Below the pieces are notes generated by a model, which was not told the DNA's origin, did no database searches, and worked only from the letters and a program-made list of their open reading frames with translations. A DNA stretch of 46,691 bases from SAR324 cluster bacterium. Lineage in GTDB: Bacteria; SAR324; XYD2-FULL-50-16; JAERRU01. The stretch is from contig JAERRU010000018.1 of assembly GCA_016735295.1 (NCBI GenBank), positions 83,774 through 130,464 of the forward strand. Direction: 5' to 3'. Position 1 is the stretch's first letter. The number at the start of each line of letters is the position of its first letter. Shown piece after piece: positions 1 to 9,333 of the stretch. The position numbers and the translations under genes were made by a program.

Positions 1-440
1 TGCTATCAAAGAGTTTAGAAACTCTAGCTGTTAGGCTTGATCGGCAGTGCGATAGTAGTTTAGAGATTGCTAATAGACTAGAAAAGAATAATCAAGTTAA
101 AATGGTTAAATACCCTTTTTTAAATTCGCACCCACAATACCAAGTAGCCCGCAAGCAAATGAAAAAAGGAGGGAATTTAGTCACCTGTGAATTAATAGGA
201 GGAATAAAAAGGGCTATTGCCTTTGTTGATAGTTTGAAAATGGTTACTATCACCGCAAATCTAGGTGATTCTAAGACCTTAATTACTCACCCTTTTTTAA
301 CTACACATGCTAAATTGCTCCCAGCAGAAAGGGCTAGAGTGAATATTACCGATGAGCTGCTGCGTTTATCTATCGGGCTTGAAGATGTTGACGATATTTG
401 GCAAGATATAAATCAAGCTATTGAAAGCACTAGAGTTTAG
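1..440 (+). CDS. metZ: O-succinylhomoserine sulfhydrylase-like PLP enzyme, 3' part
   Basis: This is the C-terminal part of a Cys/Met-metabolism PLP enzyme; the gene starts upstream of the window. The reading frame is open from base 3, well before the first ATG at 102, and the upstream residues (LETLAVRLDRQC, then SLEIANRL) match the family, so the ATG is internal. Family-typical stretches are VKYPFLNSHPQYQVA, the ITANLGDSKTLITHP segment and the final LLRLSIGLEDVDDI. In the family this C-terminal domain closes over the PLP site; the catalytic Lys lies upstream and is not visible. The presumed role is homocysteine synthesis from O-succinylhomoserine and sulfide. MetZ, MetB and MetC share this fold; the ITANLGD signature favours MetZ, but substrate choice is not proven. 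Confidence 0.85.
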   Translation, partial: LSKSLETLAVRLDRQCDSSLEIANRLEKNNQVKMVKYPFLNSHPQYQVARKQMKKGGNLVTCELIGGIKRAIAFVDSLKMVTITANLGDSKTLITHPFLTTHAKLLPAERARVNITDELLRLSIGLEDVDDIWQDINQAIESTRV

Positions 441-497
441 TTAAAAACTATTAGCTGATTTAGGCAAAAACAGCGTGATTAGTGAGAGCAATAAACT

Positions 498-1601
498 ATG
501 AATTGTTACCTTGAGGCAGTAAAAGATGAAAATGATAAACTGGTGTGGCATAATGAATTAGGAGAATATTTACAAAAATGCTTATTTGAAATTAAGCCAA
601 AACTAACTTTTAGTTTTCTTAATTTTGGAGGAGCGATAACTGAACTTAGTTTTTTACATCCTAAAACTAACCAAAAACTTGATATTATTTTAGGTTATCA
701 TAACTACCGAGATTATTTTAATAATAACTGCTATTTTGGTGCTTTGATTGGCCGTTTTGCTAATCGAATTGCTAATAGCTGTTTTAATTTTCAAGGTAAA
801 TCGGTTAAATTAACCGCTAATTCGGGGGCTCACCACATCCATGGTGGTTCTCATGGGTTATCTTTTTCATTTTGGAATATCGAAATTATAAAAAGCTCGT
901 CCACAGATTTTATTGCTGAATTAACCTATCAAGATAAACAAAAGCCAAATAGTTATTTGGGCGATGTTGATTTTACGGTGAGATATCACCTCTTGTGCCA
1001 TCTTGATGATGATAAATATCAATTAAAGGTAAGTTTTAATGCTCTTCCACATCAACCTGGGATATTAAATTTAACGCTTCATCCTTATTTTAACTTGGCT
1101 GGGCATGACAGAAAAACTTTGGATAATCATAGTTTCCAAATATTTGGTGACAAAATCGCTGAAAATAATCAAGCTCATTTGCCCACAGGAAAAACTATTG
1201 ATGTAACAGGCACTAGCATGGATTTAAGGCAAGCTAAGACATACAAACATATTAAAGATAATAAGCAAGGTTTAGTTGATGAGTTAGATGGATTTGATTT
1301 TCATTATTTTATCGGTGAAGCTAGAATTAATAAAAAAATGGCGGTAGTAGAAGAATCATCGGTAGGGCTAAAAATGGAAATTTCTAGCACCTTACCAGGC
1401 ATTCAGTTTTATAATGCCTTAAATTTAGATGTAGCTAACGGTAAAAATAATACTCACTACTCTCCTAGGAAGAGTTTTTGCCTGGAGCCTCAATTTGCTC
1501 CAGCGAGTATTTTTAAAAATGGCATTGATTATCCTTCTATAGTCTTTTCTCGTGATAAGCCATATAATCACACCATAACTTATGATTTTAGTTTTACTTA
1601 A
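498..1601 (+). CDS. galM: Aldose 1-epimerase (mutarotase)
   Basis: This is a 367-residue galactose-mutarotase-like protein that interconverts alpha and beta anomers of aldoses in the cytoplasm. Recognisable family segments are GRFANRIANSCF, the HHIHGG sugar-binding histidine motif, LHPYFNLAGH (second conserved His), ELDGFDFHYF, and FCLEPQFAP, which carries the conserved catalytic Glu. The N-terminus has about 25 extra residues compared with many family members. It lies 57 bp after metZ and 25 bp before pheA on the same strand and may be cotranscribed, but it has no pathway link to either. Sugar specificity cannot be read from the sequence. Confidence 0.88.
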   Translation: MNCYLEAVKDENDKLVWHNELGEYLQKCLFEIKPKLTFSFLNFGGAITELSFLHPKTNQKLDIILGYHNYRDYFNNNCYFGALIGRFANRIANSCFNFQGKSVKLTANSGAHHIHGGSHGLSFSFWNIEIIKSSSTDFIAELTYQDKQKPNSYLGDVDFTVRYHLLCHLDDDKYQLKVSFNALPHQPGILNLTLHPYFNLAGHDRKTLDNHSFQIFGDKIAENNQAHLPTGKTIDVTGTSMDLRQAKTYKHIKDNKQGLVDELDGFDFHYFIGEARINKKMAVVEESSVGLKMEISSTLPGIQFYNALNLDVANGKNNTHYSPRKSFCLEPQFAPASIFKNGIDYPSIVFSRDKPYNHTITYDFSFT

Positions 1602-1626
1602 CTTTAGCCCATAAACATAAAAAAAT

Positions 1627-2541
1627 TTGATAAACAAAGACCTTCCTCAAAAAAAAGTATATTGCCTTGGCCCTAACGGAACTTTTAGTGCTATGGCTGC
1701 GAAAAGATTTATTGGCAATCAATCTATCAAAATATCGCCTGTTAGGGTGATTAACGAGGTTTTTCAAAATATAATTGAAGATGATAATTCTTTTGGGATA
1801 CTACCCATCGAAAATACTATTGCAGGGGTAGTAGGCGTGCATCAAGATTTATTAGTTGAATATTGCAAAAAAAATGATGTGGTAATAGTAGCTGATATTT
1901 ATTGTGATATCAGATTTGGGCTAATTGCCAATAACCCCGATTTATCAAAAATCAACCTGTTTTACGCCCATCCCCACGCTATTGATCAGTGTCAACGCTT
2001 TAAAATAAAGCATATGCCCACTGCCCAAGCTCACTTTGTGAGCAGTACTACCGCGGCTAGCCAAATATTCACCCAGAACCAGGCTAAAGATAAAAATATC
2101 GCGGCAATTATTCCTTTATCCCATATTTCCCATAACGACCAAATTAAAAAATTTTATGTGACCACCAATTACCCACAAGGGATTCAAGATTCGAATGTTA
2201 ATATAACTAGATTTTTTGTAATTAAAAAAAAGGTTAACCCTACTATCAATTTTGATTTTTCATTTCAAAAAGCGTCTATATTTATAGAATCCTTAAAAGA
2301 TGAGCCATCTTTACTGCACCGCATTTTGACTCCTTTTACTAGTTTAAAGATTAATTTATCTTTCCTTCATTCTCGTTCAAGTTTAGATAATCCTTGGACT
2401 TACAACTTTTTTTTAGATTTTTACAATAATCCTAATCACGCGCAAGATACTGAGTTAATGTTAAATACTTTAGCTAGATTTGATGCTATTAAGGTTTTAG
2501 TATTAGGAAGTTATGATAATTTAATTAACCATGAAAGATAA
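1627..2541 (+). CDS. pheA: Prephenate dehydratase with ACT domain
   Basis: This enzyme converts prephenate to phenylpyruvate in phenylalanine synthesis. The 304-residue protein is the monofunctional form, without chorismate mutase. Catalytic-domain signs are VYCLGPNGTFSAMAA near the N-terminus, GILPIENTIAGVVG (the PIEN motif) and NITRFFVI (the TRF motif). The last 85 or so residues look like an ACT domain (PSLLHRILTPF), where phenylalanine normally binds, but the usual ESRP motif is replaced by HSRSS, so feedback control may be altered. The start is TTG at 1627; no ATG precedes the conserved GPNGTFS motif, so TTG is the best choice. Its end overlaps the start of rnc by 11 bp, suggesting translational coupling. 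Confidence 0.9.
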   Translation: MINKDLPQKKVYCLGPNGTFSAMAAKRFIGNQSIKISPVRVINEVFQNIIEDDNSFGILPIENTIAGVVGVHQDLLVEYCKKNDVVIVADIYCDIRFGLIANNPDLSKINLFYAHPHAIDQCQRFKIKHMPTAQAHFVSSTTAASQIFTQNQAKDKNIAAIIPLSHISHNDQIKKFYVTTNYPQGIQDSNVNITRFFVIKKKVNPTINFDFSFQKASIFIESLKDEPSLLHRILTPFTSLKINLSFLHSRSSLDNPWTYNFFLDFYNNPNHAQDTELMLNTLARFDAIKVLVLGSYDNLINHER

Positions 2542-3277
2542 TAATATATATCAAGATCTACAAAAAAAAATAGGCTATAGCTTTACCAATAAGCAGCTTT
2601 TAAAACAGGCTTTAACTCACGCTTCGGTAAATGCAACAAAAGAAGATAATGAAAAAACTAATGACGATAACTATGAAAAGCTAGAATTACTAGGCGACGC
2701 AGTGTTGCAACTGGTAGTAACCAAATTGTTGGTAGAAAGATATCCCCAGCAAACAGAAGGGATGCTATCTAAAATTAGATCTATGATTGTTTGTAAAAAA
2801 AATCTCCATCAAAGTGCTCTCAAATTAAATTTACAAAATCTAGTAGAGTTAGGCTCAAGCATGGATAGCCAAAGAGAAAATCTTCCTCCTAAAATACTCA
2901 GTGATTTAGTAGAATCTTTGATTGGTGCCATCTATTTAGATAATAAAGATACTACTAAGTCTTTGCTATCAATAAAAAAATTTATTGACCTCTTTATGTG
3001 GCAATCAATAGATAATCTTAAAGATCAATTTAGTGCTAAAGCATTGCTCAATGAAACATTACATAAAATTAATCGACAAGCTAATTACTCATCTAAAAAG
3101 GTGATCGGTGCTGATAATAGCGAGCTATTTCAAGTGGAACTTTTAGTATCAGGTCAAAAAATATCTTTTGCTCACGCCAAATCAAAAAAAGAAGCTGAAG
3201 AATTAGCCGCGGCGTCAGCTCTTGCCAAGTTAGAAAAGGATTTACTGGATAAACCAACTAAACCATCTGCAAGCTAA
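2531..3277 (+). CDS. rnc: Ribonuclease III
   Basis: This is a double-stranded-RNA endonuclease for rRNA processing and mRNA turnover. The N-terminal RNase III domain carries the signature YEKLELLGDAV, giving E49, E52 and D56, and the second acidic pair D125 and E128 in LSDLVESLIGA; these match the metal-binding residues of the E. coli enzyme. The C-terminal part (about residues 165-235) is a dsRNA-binding domain with the typical final helix (KSKKEAEELAAASAL). The length of 248 is slightly longer than usual because of a small insertion before the signature (KEDNEKTNDDN). It overlaps pheA by 11 bp and lies 8 bp before nadE. In many bacteria rnc is followed by era; here era is about 22 kb away on the other strand. 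Confidence 0.96.
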   Translation: MKDNNIYQDLQKKIGYSFTNKQLLKQALTHASVNATKEDNEKTNDDNYEKLELLGDAVLQLVVTKLLVERYPQQTEGMLSKIRSMIVCKKNLHQSALKLNLQNLVELGSSMDSQRENLPPKILSDLVESLIGAIYLDNKDTTKSLLSIKKFIDLFMWQSIDNLKDQFSAKALLNETLHKINRQANYSSKKVIGADNSELFQVELLVSGQKISFAHAKSKKEAEELAAASALAKLEKDLLDKPTKPSAS

Positions 3278-3285
3278 ATTAGATT

Positions 3286-5235
3286 ATGGGATCAATCAAA
3301 GAATATGGTTTTTTAAGAGTTGCCGCCATTTCACCCTATTTAGAAGTGGCTGATGTTGAGTATAATACAAATTCCATTAAAAAACTGTTACTTAAAGTTG
3401 ATAAGCTAAATGTTAATTTAGCTGTTTTTCCTGAATTAAGTTTGAGTGCTTATAGCTGTGGTGACATGTTTTATCAAGCCAGTTTGCTTAATCAGGTTTT
3501 GGACAAGCTAATTGAGCTTAAACATTTTTCTAAAAATATTAATAGTGCCTTTATCGTGGGGTTACCACTTATCCATAAATCAAGGTTATTTAATACTGCT
3601 GCTTTGATTTCTCAAGGAAAGATAGTGGGAATAGTGGCTAAATCTTATATTGATAATAATCAAGAATATTATGAAAAACGCTGGTTTACTGCTGGGGATA
3701 ATTTATCAGATGAAATAACTATTGACGGAGAAAAAATTCCTTTAGGGAGTGACCTTATCTTTCGTGCGGTAAATTATCACAATTTTATGCTCGGTATTGA
3801 GATTTGTTATGATTTATGGGTCCCAATTGCTCCTAGTTCAAAAATGTGCTTAGCGGGTGCCCTTTTAATCGCCAATCCATCAGCTAGTAGCTCAATGCTT
3901 GGCAAGTTAAGCTACCGAAAAAAATTAATTACCGCACAATCTGGTAGCTGCGTGGCAGGATATATTTATGCTGGAGCGGCGGCTTCTGAATCAACCAGTG
4001 ATATGGTTTTTGACCCGCACCTGCTTATTAGCGAATATGGCAAAGTATTAGCCGAAGATAGACAGATGAGTGACGAAACTAAAATGATATATAGTGATAT
4101 GGATTTATCAAAATTAGTTCATCAAAGGTTAAGGACTACTGCTTGGCATGGCTCAGCGACTATTAATAAATACCGATTTATTGATTTTCAAACTAGTGAT
4201 AATTTCGCGCCTGAGAAAGATTTATGCTACCGCTTAATTAATGAAAATCCCTTTATTCCCCATAAAAAAACTAAAGAACACGCTGTTTGTAAAAGGATTA
4301 TTGATATCACTGCACAAGGATTAAAAAAAAGAATCGCCTATAGTAAAGTTAAATCCTTAGTCATCGGGATATCAGGAGGGTTAGACTCCACCTTAGCTTT
4401 GCTAATTGCTAAAGAATCTTTAAAATCATATAATCTCGGTGCAATCACTCTGCTACCAGTAACTATGCCTGGCCCAGGCACCAGCCAGTTAACCGCGAAA
4501 AATGCTGCTAAATTGTGCCAATTGCTAGACCTGCCGGTAACTAATATACCCATAGATAAAGCAGTAACAGAACATTTGAAAAGCTTGTCGTGGAATAAAA
4601 AAGGAATCCCCTTTGAAAATGCCCAAGCTAGAGAAAGAATGCAAATTCTGATGGACCTAGCTAACATGAAAAATGGACTGGTGATCGGCACTGGCGACTT
4701 ATCTGAGGCAGTATTAGGCTGGAGCACTTATGGAGGAGACCAGATATCTATGTATCATCTTTTAGGAGGGATTCCCAAAACTCTGGTAAAAAGCATAATC
4801 GCATATATCTCTCAGTCTAGTAATAACAAGGCGTTAAGCGATGTTTTACTATCAATACTAAACACCCCCATATCCCCCGAATTGGTGGCTAGTAAAAATT
4901 CTGCTATCCCCACTCAAAAAACTGAACAAATTTTAGGCCCTTATCAATTACATGATTTTTTCTTATTTCACATGCTAAATCATGGATTTTCCCCTCGTAA
5001 AATTTTCTATCTTGCGAATTTAGTATCAGAAATACCTCCTGCGAAAATACTACGCACAATGAAGATATTTTATGAAAGATTTTTTAAAAATCAATTTAAA
5101 CGCTCCAGCATGCCAGATTCTCCTAAAGTAGGCACTATTGCAATTTCTCCACGAGGAGATTTAAGAATGCCTAGCGATATTAGCTCCAAATTATGGCAAA
5201 ACGAGATAACGCTTTTATTAAAGCAAAATTTATAA
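3286..5235 (+). CDS. nadE: Glutamine-dependent NAD+ synthetase
   Basis: This enzyme makes NAD+ from deamido-NAD+, ATP and glutamine. It has two domains. An N-terminal nitrilase-type glutaminase carries the catalytic triad E50 (VFPELSL), K119 (VAKSYI) and C174 (IEICYDLW). The C-terminal synthetase has the PP-loop SGGLDST at residues 363-369 and the downstream GTGDLSEAVLGWSTYGGD segment. At 649 residues it matches the long NadE form that uses glutamine directly. All catalytic residues are present. It follows rnc by 8 bp and ends 6 bp inside the convergent mmsA. Confidence 0.95.
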   Translation: MGSIKEYGFLRVAAISPYLEVADVEYNTNSIKKLLLKVDKLNVNLAVFPELSLSAYSCGDMFYQASLLNQVLDKLIELKHFSKNINSAFIVGLPLIHKSRLFNTAALISQGKIVGIVAKSYIDNNQEYYEKRWFTAGDNLSDEITIDGEKIPLGSDLIFRAVNYHNFMLGIEICYDLWVPIAPSSKMCLAGALLIANPSASSSMLGKLSYRKKLITAQSGSCVAGYIYAGAAASESTSDMVFDPHLLISEYGKVLAEDRQMSDETKMIYSDMDLSKLVHQRLRTTAWHGSATINKYRFIDFQTSDNFAPEKDLCYRLINENPFIPHKKTKEHAVCKRIIDITAQGLKKRIAYSKVKSLVIGISGGLDSTLALLIAKESLKSYNLGAITLLPVTMPGPGTSQLTAKNAAKLCQLLDLPVTNIPIDKAVTEHLKSLSWNKKGIPFENAQARERMQILMDLANMKNGLVIGTGDLSEAVLGWSTYGGDQISMYHLLGGIPKTLVKSIIAYISQSSNNKALSDVLLSILNTPISPELVASKNSAIPTQKTEQILGPYQLHDFFLFHMLNHGFSPRKIFYLANLVSEIPPAKILRTMKIFYERFFKNQFKRSSMPDSPKVGTIAISPRGDLRMPSDISSKLWQNEITLLLKQNL

Positions 5236-6753
5236 ATCAGTAGTTTTTTGAAAACTAAATTGAACTCCCTTCGTGCCTTTTGTTGACCACCGGCTAGTAA
5301 CCGTTTTTAGCCTAGTATAAAAATTCACTCCCTCCATTCCATAAATAGAATGTGATCCAAAAATTGATCTCTTCCATCCCCCAAAACTGTGAAAGGATAC
5401 CGGCACTGGGATAGGCACATTAATTCCTACCATTCCTATTTGAATTTGAGTGGCAAAATCTCTCGCAAAACCACCATCTCTAGTGAAAATTGCTACCCCA
5501 TTTCCATATTCATGATCATTAATAAGTTTTATAGCCTCTTGGTAACTATCTACCCTTACCACACAAAGCACTGGGCCAAAAATCTCTTGTTGATAAATTT
5601 GCATATCAACACTTACCTGGTCAAACAAACAGCCTCCTATAAAATACCCTCCTTCATAGCCAGCTACTTTTAACGAACGGCCATCAACAACAAGCTTTGC
5701 TTTATCATCTACCCCTGATTGTATTAATTTATTAATTCTCTCAAAACTAGCTTTATCTATCACCGGACCCATATCAATTTTAGATTGATTATAAGCCCCA
5801 ACTTTAATATTTTTTATTTTGGGAACCAGCCTTTTCACTATCTCATCACCGCTATCACGGCCCACCGCGACCACCACAGAAATAGCCATGCACCTCTCTC
5901 CTGCTGAGCCATAGCCCGCTCCAATTAAAGCGTCAGCCGCTTTATCAAAATCAGCGTCAGGCATTACTACTAGGTGGTTTTTAGCTCCACACAAAGCTTG
6001 CGCCCTTTTGTTGTGCGCCGTTGCCGTTTTATATATATATTCTCCTACTTTAGTCGAGCCCACAAAACTAATCGCTTCTATATCAGGATGTCGTAAAATG
6101 GCGTCAACCGTTTCTTTATCTCCGATTAGCACGTTAAATACCCCATCAGGTAACCCTGCTTGTTTTAATTTCTCTGCTTGGTATATAGCTGCCGAAGGGG
6201 TTTTTTCTGAAGGCTTTAGGATAAAACTATTTCCACTTACAATCGATATCGGATACATCCACATAGGCACCATCGCCGGAAAATTAAATGGGGTAATCCC
6301 CGCACAAACGCCTAGCGGTTGCCTAAGATTATAAACATCAACTCCATTGGCTACATTATGTGAATAATCTGATTTTAAATGTGTAGTAATTCCACAGCAA
6401 AACTCTAACACCTCAAGCCCTCTAGCAATAGATCCGTGAGCATCTTCTAAAGTTTTGCCATGCTCTTCAGAAACTATCTTAGCAAAAGTATCTAAGTCAT
6501 CTTCTAATAGCCTTAAATAGCGAAAAAATATTTTTGCCCTTTTAGTAATTGGCACTGCTGACCAACTCACAAAAGCCTCCTTAGCTACCGCTACTGCTTT
6601 ATCCACATCAACACTATTAGCCACATAAGCTTTTCTGATAACTTGGCCAAGTGCTGGATTATATATTTGCACCTCTCTTTTTAAGCTAGTGCTTCTAACT
6701 AAAGAGCCTTTAATAAAATTCTTTACTTCTGTATTATTAATTATTTCATTCAT
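5230..6753 (-). CDS. mmsA: Methylmalonate-semialdehyde dehydrogenase (CoA-acylating)
   Basis: This aldehyde dehydrogenase oxidises methylmalonate or malonate semialdehyde to propionyl- or acetyl-CoA in valine and beta-alanine breakdown. The 507-residue protein carries the ALDH landmarks ITPFNFPAMVPMW, FVGSTKVGEYIY and SAGERCMAISV, with the catalytic C288. The position usually holding the general-base Glu in hydrolytic ALDHs reads GAKNH (N259), as expected for the CoA-dependent MmsA subfamily. ATG at 6753 is the first start before conserved sequence. A microsatellite of AAACT units begins 23 bp upstream of the start codon and could affect the promoter. The gene stands alone and converges on nadE with a 6-bp overlap. 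Confidence 0.92.
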   Translation of the reverse strand: MNEIINNTEVKNFIKGSLVRSTSLKREVQIYNPALGQVIRKAYVANSVDVDKAVAVAKEAFVSWSAVPITKRAKIFFRYLRLLEDDLDTFAKIVSEEHGKTLEDAHGSIARGLEVLEFCCGITTHLKSDYSHNVANGVDVYNLRQPLGVCAGITPFNFPAMVPMWMYPISIVSGNSFILKPSEKTPSAAIYQAEKLKQAGLPDGVFNVLIGDKETVDAILRHPDIEAISFVGSTKVGEYIYKTATAHNKRAQALCGAKNHLVVMPDADFDKAADALIGAGYGSAGERCMAISVVVAVGRDSGDEIVKRLVPKIKNIKVGAYNQSKIDMGPVIDKASFERINKLIQSGVDDKAKLVVDGRSLKVAGYEGGYFIGGCLFDQVSVDMQIYQQEIFGPVLCVVRVDSYQEAIKLINDHEYGNGVAIFTRDGGFARDFATQIQIGMVGINVPIPVPVSFHSFGGWKRSIFGSHSIYGMEGVNFYTRLKTVTSRWSTKGTKGVQFSFQKTTDL

Positions 6754-7077
6754 AATCTAAATATTCTTAATAAATTAACTAAACTAAACTAAACTAAACT
6801 AAACTAAACTAAACTAAACTAAATTTAAATATATTGAGTAAGTATTACAAGGCTTTTTGCACTTTGGCTAGGCTAATATCTAAAATATTATCCACCCAAA
6901 AATATTGCTTTGCACTCTAGCGAAAATATAATTTTTATGCAATATAAGTAGATTATATTAAATTCAACTTTTTTTTGAGTTTAATTAAGATTTATAATGG
7001 TAATTTAAGTATCTCATTTTAAATAGGACAAAATTAGCTCTTATATTTTTACATAATTAATTTTTTAAATTTTTGAT
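6754..7077. other. Intergenic region between divergent mmsA and the Gfo/Idh/MocA gene
   Basis: This 324-bp divergent spacer must hold the promoters of both genes. Its main feature is the AAACT microsatellite at 6777-6823. The rest is very AT-rich, with a TATAAT-like box at 6993-6998 (plus strand) that lacks a well-spaced -35 partner. No RNA gene was recognised. Confidence 0.6.
6777..6823. repeat. Pentanucleotide microsatellite (AAACT)n upstream of mmsA
   Basis: There are eight perfect AAACT units at 6781-6820, flanked by AACT before and AAA after, giving 47 bp of uninterrupted repeat. It lies 23 bp upstream of the mmsA start codon, within the likely promoter or leader. Such tracts change length by slipped-strand mispairing; each unit would shift promoter spacing by 5 bp. 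Whether this locus actually varies cannot be seen here. Confidence 0.95.
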
Positions 7078-8100
7078 ATGATTAATCTCGCCTTGATCGG
7101 TTATGGAAATTGGGGTCCAAAATTATTTCGTAATTTCATCACAAACGCCAAATTCAAATTAATTGCTCTAGCAGAAAAAGATCTAGCTAAACAAAAAGAA
7201 GTTAAAAAGCTTTATCCCGATGTGAAGATCTATGATGATGGAATTGATGTGATAGTTAATCCCTCAATAGACGCGGTGGTTATAGCTTGTCCGGTGAAAT
7301 TTCATTATAGCTTAGCAAAAAAGGCTTTGCTTGAAGGTAAGCACGTTTTGGTAGAAAAACCTATGTGCGAAAATCAATCTCAGGCAAAAGAGTTAATCGA
7401 ATTAGCTAATCAAAAAAATTTAACTTTGATGGTAGATCATACACTCTTATTTACCGGCGCGGTTAAAAAGATTAAACAACTTTGCCACGAAAAACAGCTA
7501 GGCGATATATCTTATTTTGACGCCACTAGAGTTAATCTAGGCATGTTTCAACCAGACGTTAGTGTGCTTTGGGATTTAGGGCCGCACGATTTGGCGGTTA
7601 TGGATTATATTTTTGATGAAGAACCTTCTCATATAGAAGCTAGCGGGTTTTGCCACGTCAATCGCCAGTTAAATGATATGGCATTTATTACTTTATATTT
7701 TCCATCTAAAAAGATTGCCCATTTTAAATTTAGTTGGATGTCTCCCGTGATGATTAGACAAACCATTATCGGCGGATCAAAAAAAATGCTAGTCTGGAAT
7801 GATCTTAACCCTGATCAAAAATTGAAGATTTATGATACAAAAATAATTATAAATCCCAAAGATAATAAAGATAATAAAGATAAAATTATCATGCCCCGCT
7901 ACAGCACAGGAGACGTTTTATCTCCTAAAATTGATCTAGAAGGAGCGTTGGTAGGAGTAACTCATCATTTTGCCGATGTTATTATGGGTAGAGAAAAATC
8001 ATTAATGGACGGCGTCAAAGGTTTAAGAATTTTGAAAATTCTGGAAATTGCCGAACAAAAAATAAATAATAATTTGAAAAATACTACTCCATTTTACTAA
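7078..8100 (+). CDS. Gfo/Idh/MocA family NAD(P)-dependent oxidoreductase
   Basis: This is a 340-residue dehydrogenase of the glucose-fructose oxidoreductase / inositol dehydrogenase family. The Rossmann nucleotide-binding motif is at the N-terminus (LIGYGNWG, Gly 8, 10 and 13), and the conserved EKP motif is at 93-95 (HVLVEKPMCENQ), with the usual substrate-binding alpha/beta domain after it (DHTLLFTGAVKKI, then WDLGPHDLAVMDYI). Related WlbA/WbpB-type enzymes oxidise UDP-N-acetylglucosaminuronate at C3. The neighbouring convergent DegT aminotransferase fits that kind of two-step amino-sugar pathway, but this is inference from context. The gene overlaps the aminotransferase by 4 bp at the 3' ends. 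Confidence 0.85.
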   Translation: MINLALIGYGNWGPKLFRNFITNAKFKLIALAEKDLAKQKEVKKLYPDVKIYDDGIDVIVNPSIDAVVIACPVKFHYSLAKKALLEGKHVLVEKPMCENQSQAKELIELANQKNLTLMVDHTLLFTGAVKKIKQLCHEKQLGDISYFDATRVNLGMFQPDVSVLWDLGPHDLAVMDYIFDEEPSHIEASGFCHVNRQLNDMAFITLYFPSKKIAHFKFSWMSPVMIRQTIIGGSKKMLVWNDLNPDQKLKIYDTKIIINPKDNKDNKDKIIMPRYSTGDVLSPKIDLEGALVGVTHHFADVIMGREKSLMDGVKGLRILKILEIAEQKINNNLKNTTPFY

Positions 8101-9197
8101 TTATTTTTGAAAAATCCCTTTATAGAATCTGTGATATGATAAATTTGCTCATCTGTCATACCAGGGAAAATAGGTAAAGAAATACATCTTTTACTCAATT
8201 CACTAGCCACAGGAAAATTTTTCATATTCAAATGCTTAAAGCACGGTTGAGCATGCAAAGATGTTGGATAATGAAGCCCAGTAGCGATGTTCTTGCTCAT
8301 CAAATATTTCCTAAGCTCATCTCTTCGCTCAAATTGGATGACAAAAAGATTATAAACGTGATCTGAGCCCACCTTTTTAGGTAGTTTAATAGGTGAATTT
8401 GCTAATTCTTGATAATATTTAGTGGCAATATCTCTTCTCATAGCATTCCATTTATCCAAATATTTGAGCTTATGACCCAAAATCAAACCATGAATCCCTT
8501 CCATTCGGTAATTATAACCGACCACAGAATGTAAATATCGCTCTTTTTCACCATGATTGCGTAGTGATTTCACCTCTTGTGCAAAATCATAATCATCCGT
8601 CACCACCATGCCCCCCTCGCCAGCAGTTCCTAAGTTCTTAGTCGGGTAAAAACTAAAACACCCCGCTTTACTTAATGAACCAGACATTTTTCCATTATAA
8701 TATGCTCCATGGGACTGGGCGGCGTCTTCAATAACCACTAAATTATGCTTTTCAGCAAATTCTTGCACTCTTTGCATATCGGCTGGTTGACCATAAAGAT
8801 GAACCGGAATTATCGCTTTTACCTTATCATCAAGTCTTTTTTCTGCATCTATTAAATCTATATTATAGCTATCAGCATCAACATCACAAAAAATTGGGCT
8901 AGCCCCAACATAGCAAGGAGCCCAAGCTGTTGCTATAAATGTGTAATCTGGTATCAACACCTTATCCTTTTCTCCTATTTTAGCCGCTAAAAGAGCTAAA
9001 TGGAGTGCCGAAGTGCCTGAATTAACCCCAATCGCATATTTAACCCCTATATATTTAGCAAATTCCTCTTCGAAAGCCTGAACTGTTTCTCCTAAACAAA
9101 AAGATGACTTTTCAAAAAAATCTGGTAACTCTTTTAATACATCATCTTTAATTGCCTGCCACTGCCAAGCTATGTTTGCGTAAGGAACTGTAATCAT
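8097..9197 (-). CDS. DegT/DnrJ/EryC1 family PLP aminotransferase (nucleotide-sugar type)
   Basis: This is a 366-residue PLP-dependent sugar aminotransferase. Typical segments are FEEEFAKYIGVKYAIGVNSG, the substrate and PLP contacts EDAAQSHGA (D158) and the PLP-binding Lys in FSFYPTKNLG (K187), followed by GEGGMVVTDD. The family transfers an amino group from glutamate to a keto-sugar nucleotide for LPS, capsule or glycan sugars. The convergent Gfo/Idh/MocA dehydrogenase next door could supply a 3-keto sugar, which would make this a WbpE-like step, but the exact sugar is unknown. The start at 9197 is the first in-frame ATG before the family's N-terminal VPYANIAWQW segment. Confidence 0.88.
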   Translation of the reverse strand: MITVPYANIAWQWQAIKDDVLKELPDFFEKSSFCLGETVQAFEEEFAKYIGVKYAIGVNSGTSALHLALLAAKIGEKDKVLIPDYTFIATAWAPCYVGASPIFCDVDADSYNIDLIDAEKRLDDKVKAIIPVHLYGQPADMQRVQEFAEKHNLVVIEDAAQSHGAYYNGKMSGSLSKAGCFSFYPTKNLGTAGEGGMVVTDDYDFAQEVKSLRNHGEKERYLHSVVGYNYRMEGIHGLILGHKLKYLDKWNAMRRDIATKYYQELANSPIKLPKKVGSDHVYNLFVIQFERRDELRKYLMSKNIATGLHYPTSLHAQPCFKHLNMKNFPVASELSKRCISLPIFPGMTDEQIYHITDSIKGFFKNN

Positions 9198-9333
9198 TAT
9201 GTAATATTAAAACTGAAAATTGAAAAATAAGATATAGCCCACTCATAGCCTGATAAAGCCGATGAAAGCTAGAATACATATATAAAAAAATATATAATAA
9301 AGTAGGCTTTGGTATCTGATAATTGATGAAGGA

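Noticed and set aside
4338-4727. Reverse-strand frame of 129 codons
   Set aside because: Covers the synthetase domain of nadE with its SGGLDST motif, which is certain; no family resemblance in the antisense frame.
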